Shown: positions 55,046 through 64,000 of the stretch, piece by piece
Layout of the letters: every line of letters starts with the position of its first letter
Numbering within the stretch: the first letter of the stretch is position 1
Assembly: GCA_037176905.1 (NCBI GenBank)
Contig: JBBBWG010028754.1
Location: forward strand, 7,569-71,568
Reading direction: 5' to 3'
Source: Azolla pinnata
Taxonomy: Eukaryota > Streptophyta > Polypodiopsida > Salviniales > Salviniaceae
DNA: 64,000 bases
The notes under the pieces: model-generated
Databases searched by the model: none
What the model saw: only the letters and a program-made list of their open reading frames with translations
What the model was told of the DNA's origin: nothing
Translations under genes and position numbers: made by a program

Positions 55046-57387
55046 AAGAAGAAGAAGAAACAAGAAGAGAAAGAAGAAGAAAGAAGAAGAAAGAAGAAGA
55101 AGAGGAAGAAGAACAAGAACAAGAACAAGACAGAACACAGAAAGCGATGGAAAGCGACGGAGAACAGAAGAGATTTCGGTCGGGTTTCAGGATCGTGACA
55201 GAAGAAGCAAGGAGAAACACGGGGAGGAGGCTCGGCTCGGGATCAGAGGACACCCACCAGACATCATCAGATCGTGTTGTGTGATGATGTCTGATATCTT
55301 TTGATCTCGGAGAGGGGGGGGAGGGAACGATCGATGCCTGGTATCTCCGATCGCGTCTGTTGTTAGTACTCGACATTCGTCGCTCGTACCCTGGTCGAGC
55401 TCGACTCATTGAGCGATACTCGTTGCATTTGTTTTTGTGTGTGTGTGCGTGTGTTTGTATGTGTGTTTGTGGGCGAGTTTTCTGCGCATTGATGCTACTG
55501 CTGCTGTTGTAATCCGGCTCAGAGTTTGCTCCGTTTCGACTCGATTTGGGAGGCTGGTGTAATTCTGCCGCCTGTTTTTCTGGCTCGATCCAGTTCCAGT
55601 TTGGGAGGTCATCGATTCGGTTTGGTTCGGTTCCCATTCCTCAGCTGGTGGTTGAAACCCCAAGCAGAAACTTCTAACGTGTTGAAACCGAAACAGCTGT
55701 TTCCGGGCATTCTCTGCTCATTTATTTTGCGAATCCTGCGTGGTCTTACTGGCAACTCGATCAGGCCGGTGGTTGAAAAACCCAGCACAGAAGAGCTGAT
55801 AACCTCCCAAACCGAGACAGCTGTTTCGGGGGCATTCTCCATTCAATTATTTTCAAATCTCACTAGCAGCTCAATCGGTTCGAAACTCTGCCTTTTTACA
55901 TCTTCTATTGTATCGATCGAACATCTGTTGGTTGGGATCGTTGATAGCTTATATAATTTTGTAAACATTTAAACTGTCTCGAACTAGGTATGGTTCAAGG
56001 TCTTTTGTGTTTTTCGTCCATATCGAGCTGATTTGGCTAGCCCTGAAGCTTTCGAGCAACCGCGTTTGATTCCATTCTTCTTGATATACAGTTATATTCT
56101 CTTTCCAGGAATGAAGATTCAGTTTTAAGTTATGCAGTTTTATGTTTGGCTCGGTTCGGTTCGATTCTAATGCTAAAAATGGAACCGGAATTGACGCTTA
56201 ACTGAACCGGGCCCATTTCCAACCAGACCCATGATGTCAACAGAATCCGTCTTCTGCTCTGTCTACTTCTGTTGTTATTCGAAGCGAGATATGAAGTCCC
56301 AGGTGGACAGTTCTGGAATCTTCCCACGTTCGATTCGATTTCCGGATGAATGCTCTTGAATCTGCCGCATTTTTTTACCAGGCTGAGAAAGCTCCGGCGA
56401 ATGCTTCTGGAATCTTTTGTCGTATTTAATTGAGTCAAAAAGCTCAGGTGAATTGGCTCACGAGCTTTTCCGATTTTGGACGAATGCTTATGTCTGAATC
56501 TTCTGTTGCATTCTTGCAGAGCGAAAAACCTGATGCAAACCCCGATTGATGACTCCTCCAGATCATAAGCAATGCGAACCTTAATGAATGGACGCTCTGG
56601 AATCTTTCCACGCCTGGTTTCGTACAAACGCTCTGGAATCTTCGATCGTTGATAGCCAATGCAAACCCCCGATTAATGCCTCTCCGAATCTGTGAATACC
56701 TTAGCGATTGATGAGCAGAGAACACACCTGCTTGCGTTTTTTTTAGTACTAAAACTCTATTACCCTAAACCCTAATTGGGAAATCCCATACCGTTAATCA
56801 GAACTGTTGAATTTCGAAGTCGTGGATTTGATTACAATTTTAATTTAAAAAAATCATGGGAGATCTACTTATAAACACCAAAGATTGTCTACCATCTCAA
56901 TGCCCATAATCGCCGATTAAGTCAATCAAATGACGGATTAATAATTTAGTCGACCGAGTAATTGATTTAACCAATCGGACCATAGAACCAATCGAAAAGT
57001 CGTGGGGAATTTACAGATAAACGGTTGGCAAGATTGTCTGAGATTACAATTTGACGCCCATAATCGTCGATTAAGTCAGTCAATCAATAGATTAATGATT
57101 CAGTCAATCGACCGAATTACCGGTCGGACACAGAACGCCATCAAGTCTTACACGATCGATCGATCGATCGATTCCTTCGTGATAGAATTGATGAATCCAA
57201 TCAAATCCGGATCGACTAATCCTATTTAAGGCTTGATTAATTGCTTTTCTTGGATCGATCGAATTCTGATTAAGATTGCTTCTTTGAGCCTAATCAAATT
57301 CATTTGTGCTAGAATTGAGAAATGGATTAGTCTTTCTTCCTTGGGCTTCAAAACCCTAAAAAGAAAAACCCTAGGAAAGTAGCAAGA
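55046..57387. other. Non-coding region with diverged internal repeats
   Basis: After the GAA tract there is a GC-richer, CpG-containing segment (55.1-56.7 kb) with loosely repeated phrases (CTGGAATCTT, GGTTGAAA, ACAGCTGTTTC) but no splice-linked coding sequence. From 56.8 kb it is AT-rich with repeated AATCGRNNGATTAAGTC phrases and a short GATC run near 57,152. No gene is supported. Confidence 0.45.
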
Positions 57388-57453
57388 AACCCTAAACCCT
57401 AAAACCCTAAAACCCTAAAACCTTGAAACCCTAAAACCCTAAAACACTAAAAC
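57388..57453. repeat. Short telomere-like patch (AAACCCTAAA variants)
   Basis: About nine CCCTAAA or CCCTAAAA units, in the same orientation as the large array at 15.3-16.3 kb. Confidence 0.85.
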
Positions 57454-57751
57454 CTCCCTTTGGAGCGACCTACAGAGAACCCTAGAAGCCCAGGAAAGCG
57501 TCTGATTGATTCCATGACCCGATTCCCCAGCAATCCCTGAAATCAATTCTCCACTCTGCATTAATTCAAAACCCTAGCCAAACCCTAGAAGCCTGGGAAA
57601 ACCTTCGTTCTTCTGATTCTGCAGAGATCGTGCGCTGGAAAATTGCATTGAAGATCGATGCCCCCAGCGATGGGGTTAGCTCATATGATTACTTGCTCAT
57701 CTTTAACTCCTATCCTTTGAGTCAGATGATTGTGCTATATGATGGGGTTAG

Positions 57752-58264
57752 CTCATATGATCACATCCTGCAATGATTGTGCTATATGATTATCACCTTC
57801 CACTGAATCAGTTGATCACATGAATGATTCATGTTAATTAATTAATTTACGATGATTAGACACTCCTAATTGCCCCTGAAAAATTACATTGAAGATCAAT
57901 GCATCCAATTATTTGCCGATCTTTAATTGTTTCTATCCTTTAATTCAGATCAGGATCACATCCTGCAATGATTGTGCTATATGATTATCACCTTCCACTG
58001 AATTAACTGATCACACATTGAAGGATTCATGTTAATTAATTAACTTACGATGATCAGACACTCCTAATTACCCCTGAAAAATCTCATTGAATATCAATGC
58101 ATCCAGTTACTTGCTGATCTTTAATTATTTCTATCCTTTAATTCAGATCAGGATCACATCCTGCAATGATTGTGCTATATGATTATCGCCCTACATTGAA
58201 TGATCAGATCACGTGAATGATAATGTTAGTTAATTAAGTGACGATGATCAGACAGTCCTGATTG
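57752..58264. repeat. ~196-bp tandem repeat, about 2.5 copies
   Basis: The phrase CACATCCTGCAATGATTGTG recurs at 57762, 57957 and 58155. The intervening sequence (GTTAATTAATTAA, ACACTCCTAATT, CAATGCATCCA) is shared between copies with moderate divergence. Confidence 0.9.
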
Positions 58265-58589
58265 CATTCATTAATATGATTGGATTAGTTCAAGGTTAAC
58301 ATCATATAAAATCTGTTTAATTCCTTCCTATTGTCAGCTAGGCCATCAAATGACTGTATAATTAGGACTGCATTGCAATCCTTGATCTGTAATAATCGAT
58401 GGGTCCTAAAAAAAAACAGAAAATCATTAAGCTTAATACTGATCATATAGTCCTCATCCCCAAGCCCTAAAGCAATATTGATTGTCACGATTATAATACA
58501 AAAGTCGCATGAAATATTCTGCAGCTCTTCTCTCAGAGCCCTACTAATGATCATTAATTATTCCTTCTAATAATTAACGGGCATCATTT

Positions 58590-58870
58590 CATGTATTTAT
58601 TTCAGTTTAATCAATCATGCATGCCTTCATTATACGGCCTTGTAAATCCCTGATCACTAATTATTCCTGCTAAACACGCATCATTCATGTGTGTTTATTT
58701 CAGTTTCATGCATGCATGCCTTAGTTATACGCCGGCCTTCTAGTCCCTGATCACTAATTATTCCCAATAATGAACATGCATCATTTCATGTGTTTATTTT
58801 GGTTTCATGCATGCATGCCTTAATTATACGGCCTTCTAATCCCTGATCACTAATTATTCCTACTAAACAC
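58590..58870. repeat. ~97-bp tandem repeat, three copies, with CATGCATGC cores
   Basis: The phrase CCCTGATCACTAATTATTCC recurs at 58648, 58745 and 58841. Each copy carries CATGCATGCC and an ATTATACGGCC-like word. Confidence 0.9.
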
Positions 58871-60479
58871 ATGCTATAATCATTCCCTTATAAGCCGCTG
58901 ATCACGACTCATTGAATATGCAATTTGCCATTATGATTCAAGTTTGTAATTTTGCCCGGCCTTAACCCCTTACGCAATTAATTGCCATTATTTGGATATA
59001 TTTACTATGAAATTTGGCAGCGAACTAACCAGATCACTTCCACTTATGAATATTAATTAGCGGTTCTAATGATATCTAATGACATATTAGTTACCTAATC
59101 TCTTTCTTCATCATCTAAACATCAACCTACAATTGATTCACATGATTGAGTGGATTGACAAACTCTTTTAATGGGTGCGGATTATAATGGATGTTCAATA
59201 CTATCCAAAATCCTTACAATGCCTTCAGGAACTGTCCTTGGAACATTGCATAATCACGAATTAAACAATACCATGAGTTAGTGTAGTGGATCAAGAGTTT
59301 CCACTTGCAATGGGGCTATTGCAATTCAGAGCTCATTTAGAAGAATCTGAAGACTATTTTAAGTGCAAAGCCAAGCTCAAGCAGTATATTTCACTAAGAG
59401 GCGAAGCTGCAATCGATCTCCTCTGTTCTAGAGACAAGGTGCATCAAGCTCTTGTTATGATTCCTATTGCAACCTGCCTCGGTTATTTCTTTCTGTATCT
59501 TGATTCCAATTACTACTTGAACTCCAACCCAAATCAAGCAAAATTTCTCATCGTGTAAGCAGTGGTAAATCAAACCAGATTAATGGGGAAACCTTTACAG
59601 AGGACTAATGTATGCTGCAATTACTAGCTAAGAGCTAATTGACACTTTGCTATTCTTGCCGATGTGTATATTTTGTGTAGATTCAGTCTGCCAATTCTGA
59701 TTGCTGTCGAACCTTAATCAATTCGGAGCCAGGCAAGTTTTGAAGTGTGCCAAATACGTTATGTGCACTACGACACCCATTGTGAAGATTATTCAGAAGA
59801 ATCAAATAATCCAATATACCAGTACTACATTACAAATCAACCCAAGGGCCGCCTTCTGTGGTAGATTTACACTTAATTGACAGCATCTACATTTTCAGGA
59901 CTATACTTTGCATTGCAATTAGCCTCCATGGTGTTACTTCTTGGTTTCGATTTTGTATGTGCAACAAAAGTTTTCCCTTAGCAATGAACAGTAATCACAA
60001 AGTTAATCGTATTTTCTCCAATGACCATTGCCGTTTTAACACAAATAGTTTTTATTTGATACAGATGATGCACACTTGCATCAATGAAGTTGACCTAATT
60101 TGCAAGACCAATATATAGGGTAACACATGATGCTGGAGCAAGAACTAAGACACAGGTTTTCTCCATGAATATGATACATACACTAGTATACAATAGGCAA
60201 ATGGTTTACAAGAGTTCTTGAAACATCATCTCCCATATTTAAACAGAACAAGATCCTCAAGAAAAAAAATACTGACTTCGTAATTACAGATTGTACTGTG
60301 CATGTTGAGAACGTTTTTCGATTGTTGTCATCACCTACAAATCCAACACATTTTTGTTCATCAAACTGGTAAATCACAAAGAAAACGCAAAGAGAACAAG
60401 AATGTTATTCCAAAGGCACGTGCTTTCATTGTGTAAATACTTTGATAACCTTAAACCTTAAACTCTACACTGGTTGAAC
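58871..60479. other. Intergenic, no gene supported
   Basis: AT-rich sequence. A 90-codon plus-strand frame at 59,286-59,558 (MDQEFPLAMGLLQF...) has protein-like composition but no recognised family, splice partners or promoter. Confidence 0.4.
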
Positions 60480-60910
60480 AACGGAACTAGAAAAAAGCAT
60501 TAGATGATGGTTCTAGTGAGCAAAAAGCATGCTAAATATGTTTATTAGTACAAGCATTACATGATGGTTTTGGTGAACAAGAAGCAAGCTAATCACTGCC
60601 AAGCACAAGTGTACTAAATGATGGGTTTAGTACTAGAGGCAAGCTAAACTATGTTTATTAAGCATCAGATAATGGGTTTTAGAGATAAAAAAAGCAAGCT
60701 AACTATTGTCAAGCACAACAAGCATATTAACTCATGGTTTTAGTGCTCAGAAGGTAAGTTAATCATTATGTTTTACTAAACACAAGCAAGCAAATTAGAC
60801 GATGGGTTTTAGAGATAAAAAGCAAGTTAATCACTGGTAAGCAATACAAGCATATTAGATGATGGCTTTAGTGAAAAATTAATCCAAGCCAATTATTATT
60901 AAGTTTACTA
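60480..60910. repeat. Degenerate ~50-65-bp tandem repeat 3' of MLO copy 2
   Basis: About eight imperfect units are built on GCAAGCTAA, CAAGCACAA and ATGATGGNTTTAG words. The array lies 100-500 bp beyond the stop codon of the MLO gene. Confidence 0.75.
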
Positions 60911-61001
60911 AGCACAAACCATTTTCATCAGATGATGGATGTTAATGATAAAAAAGCACTCACATGTTTTTTTTTAACTAAGCACTCACTTGTATTGCAC
61001 A

Positions 61002-64000
61002 TCATGACTCTGCTATTAAAGAAGCAGAGGCATTGCTCTGTGGGTTCGTTACATCAGCCATCAGAATATCATCATTGATGATCTTATGCCTCATTTCAGA
61101 GCCCATCTGCAAAAACCGAGTTGTATGCAAAGACGGATTTAAAAAAGGACAGCTTCCTTGGTACTTGAAAACACTGTTTAAAAACACTAATTCTGATATT
61201 TTCTTTTTTACTTGAGAGACAATAGAATAGGTTGGCAGCATCACATAGCCCAACAATGCTTGTGCAATGACTCTGAATGAAATAAAGGTTTAGTGAGATC
61301 AGATGCTCAAACTAAGTCCTCAGATGCACCAAAGGAGCTACATAAAAAATACGGCTGGAAACTGAAGCTTATTACCCAAGACTAAGGCGTATGACAACTT
61401 CATAACCGTGCCGAGACAGGCAACTATACGCAGAGAAACTGTACTGTAAAAACATAATAGTAACAACAATGATGAAGAAAGAGAGAAAAACATTATTTGA
61501 CCGATTATCTCATGTTGGTCTGGTCGAAGGGGGAAAAGGTTTCTTGATCCTCACCTTGCCCCAGAGATGCAGCGAAACCTGGTATGCATCCTGTAATTAC
61601 CAAGAAAAGATTAGGCACATCATTAGTTCCGTTTCCTTCTCACTTTTCATAATGTGATCTGTCTGAAAGAAATCATATCTCAGCCTGTAAGGTTCGAGGT
61701 CGACCTGGAATAGTATGAAATGCACAAAGCAAAGGATGATGTGCGGCTTCCCAAACCAGAAGAGCTCATCAGTTGGCTTCACGCTGGTTATACCTTCGAC
61801 CACCGTATTCTTCTCACAGTATCGGATTGCCATCTCTGTGATGATGTATTGCAATTTCGTGCCGACTATGAGAACCATCTGCTCCACGACCCCATCAACT
61901 CAACAACGTTATGGTAATGATGATGTACACATGAAAAGTCTTCCGGTCCACAATACTGACGCACAATCTTAAATTGGGCGGACTTACAACTAGAGGCAAA
62001 ATAGCAGCGATAGTGTTGACCTCCCATCCTGGAAAAAGAAATAGTCAATGCAGCAAGAGAATAAACTTGGCCCATGTATACATTCTAAAGTTAAAACACA
62101 AATTGCTTACCATCCACACTTAGAAGTATCAAGATAATTGTAAACCCCCAAAGATATGGACTGCAATATGAAGCCATCAAAACATCAGACTTGTGCACAT
62201 ATGTAACTATTTCTGTTACAGGCATAGCCATAACTGATCTCCAGATAGTTTCACCATAGTTCGTTTTAAAGCTCATGCTAAGTTTGTGCCGTTTAATTTA
62301 CATTAGAAAAAAAAGGTTGAATAGAGCCCAATCAATTTTACAATGAGAGGTCCACCAAAAGAGTGTCATGTCACTTGGCCAAGTGTGTATAGGGAAGGGA
62401 CCTAGGGTATAGAGCTATGAGGGAACTTCCTCAAGAGGTCAAAGCTCTTGTTTACAATCCCTTGGCTACCAAGGTATGACCCTCGTGCATCCATAATAAA
62501 TATGGGACATGCATCAATGGTAGTTATATTTGCAATTTATCCCACTGCCAGTCTGTCTATAAGTCAGGAGGTCATCATATATATATACTTATCATCTTTC
62601 CTTGTATTAGTCTAAATTCTAAGAAATTTTCATCAACAAACAATCCATGAGATGATTGAGGTATTCCGGCTGTAAGGACCTGATTTCAATCAAGCTATAA
62701 AAAGAAGAGTTGGTACAGACCTGACGCCAACCACATCCTTGAAGTCCTCCTCTAATGATCGCATGATATATGTGTGGAAGTCATAGTTGCTAGGTAGCTT
62801 ATGTTTCTACGATCACACAGACTCATTAGATTGTTCATAAGAGCCAGATTATTAGTTTGGTGCATGCATGTCATTTCATACCTGCTTCTCAATTTGCATG
62901 CCACAATGAATACAAAGAAAAAACATTTAAAATTTTGATGATCAATGAGTAAATTGCCTACCACAATGAAGCCATGCCGAAGTGTCACATACTCGGTCTC
63001 AGAGACTGACATAAAAAATTGTTGGAAGAACGCAGCCTAGTCCATATCATCCATTAACCAGTGTCAAAGAAAATTGATTGAGAGCAGCAGCTAACAACAA
63101 TGAATGAAAAGCACAATAAGCTTATCAAATAGTTAGTTGGGCTTCAAAACTTTACGAGATAGGCCAGAACAACATTCTTGCTCCACTGGTTTCCGGCATG
63201 CCTTCTAATAAAAGTGACATCCTTTGCTAAGCGAACCTCTCCTAATTTAACCACAGAAAGATTGAAGGACAAGCATGAGAATTCAAAAAAAAAATTCATA
63301 TACTTAAAAACATGTGATATCGATGAAAAAAGACTAGAATTGGCCCATGAAACAAATGATAAAATACTGGGATGTACACCCAATCATCAAAATAAAAGAT
63401 GAAAGTAAACTAAAGGCTAAAGATTTGCAAAAAATATGAACAATGAGAAAAGCAGCATCCCTACAGCGTCTTATACATCTAATGCTTTCCAAATGTTTTC
63501 TGATGCCATTCGCTCATTTAGAGTGAAGAATGTAATATCCATTCTCCATTGGCGGGTTGTGAGCACAATTGCAGTTAAAAAGCATGCTTGAGCAAGCTCT
63601 AGCTATCATTTCTAACTCAATATGTTACTATTATTCAAGCTATTCATCTTGAACCATACTTGTAGACTTTCCTTCTCAAACATGACAAACTGTATGCATT
63701 AAACCAACGCAACTCATGATCTTCGACCAGTTGTATAGTTCGTAATGAAAAGGAACGAGTTCTGATTGCACATATCGAAGAAGAAGAGAAAAAGTTATAC
63801 CTGAACACTCTGCCGTTGAAGCCCTTTCTTCCCAATGCTTCCACCCAGAAACCTGAACAATTGATTAGGTGACATGATAAGCTCGCGGTGGAAAGAAAGC
63901 TTGGAGATAAAAGAGTTGGCAGAAAGGGTTCAACTTTACCTTCCACATTCCAAGAGCCATTATCATGACGCTATATATCACGTGAATAACTACCAGAACA
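61002..64000 (-). CDS. MLO-like seven-transmembrane protein, copy 2 (partial, 5' end outside window)
   Basis: Visible exons: >64000-63940, 63852-63801, 63241-63156, 63036-62962, 62806-62721, 62160-62111, 62028-61988, 61878-61705, 61590-61555, 61443-61376, 61272-61212 and 61106-61002. Nine consecutive internal exons (86, 75, 86, 50, 41, 174, 36, 68 and 61 nt) match copy 1 exactly in length and phase. The products are clearly similar ([54 protein letters not shown]), so this is a tandem duplicate. The donor after GMWK is a normal GT here. The last exon ends after about 34 residues of tail (MADVTNPQSNASASLIAES), shorter than copy 1 and far shorter than typical MLO tails, with no evident calmodulin-binding helix. 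No stop or frameshift is seen in the visible part. A further C-terminal exon cannot be excluded. Confidence 0.92.

Noticed and set aside
59286-59558. 90-codon plus-strand frame starting MDQEFPLAMGLLQF
   Set aside because: Isolated in repeat-rich AT sequence without splice signals or family match.
61002-64000. MLO copy 2 as a pseudogene
   Set aside because: All visible exons are open, splice sites are canonical and exon lengths match copy 1. Only the tail is short.

Overview
The window is nuclear DNA from a flowering plant. The evidence is GT-AG introns in every gene, a plastid acyl carrier protein with a transit peptide, MLO and B3 genes, a GPI-anchored lipid-transfer protein, calreticulin-3, and plant-type telomere-like CCCTAAA repeats. 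The proteins are clearly angiosperm but match no species I can name; an early-diverging lineage is possible and I cannot confirm it. Two 100-N scaffold gaps lie in simple-sequence tracts.

Layout. 1-2.3 kb: the last exon of an unidentified plus-strand gene, then a small hydrophilic seed/LEA-like candidate. 4.06-10.9 kb (minus): one 15-exon gene that I could chain phase-by-phase into a 1523-residue protein with ankyrin repeats, a CCCH zinc finger, an RRM and a LOTUS/OST-HTH domain; probable 5' UTR exons reach ~12.2 kb. 13.9-15.1 kb (minus): plastid acyl carrier protein, with a ~1 kb degenerate telomere-like array just upstream. 18.5-24.9 kb (minus): TTM1/2-type protein (uridine-kinase-like plus CYTH domains, C-terminal membrane anchor), with a 39-bp minisatellite in intron 1. 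28.1-31.9 kb (minus): calreticulin-3 with a basic tail and HDEL. Upstream of it lies ~1 kb of TTGAC-rich satellite. 34.1-36.1 kb (minus): two-B3-domain REM-like protein. 38.0-41.8 kb (plus): TMEM147 homologue. 43.1-44.5 kb (minus): GPI-anchored LTP, with a foldback repeat cluster upstream. 47.8-53.4 kb and 61.0->64 kb (minus): two tandem MLO genes with nearly identical exon sizes, separated by GAA tracts, a truncated LINE with a target-site duplication, and several AT-rich tandem arrays.

Functional grouping. The genes are not an operon or cluster. Calreticulin-3 and MLO belong to plant immunity biology, and TMEM147 and calreticulin-3 are both ER proteins, but this co-location is probably chance. 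The items most worth following are the ANK-CCCH-RRM-LOTUS architecture, the W-box-like satellite upstream of calreticulin-3, GAA/TTC microsatellites that encode hydrophobic targeting signals, and a GC-AG intron found in only one of the two MLO copies. Exon coordinates were derived by hand from splice motifs, phase continuity and family similarity.
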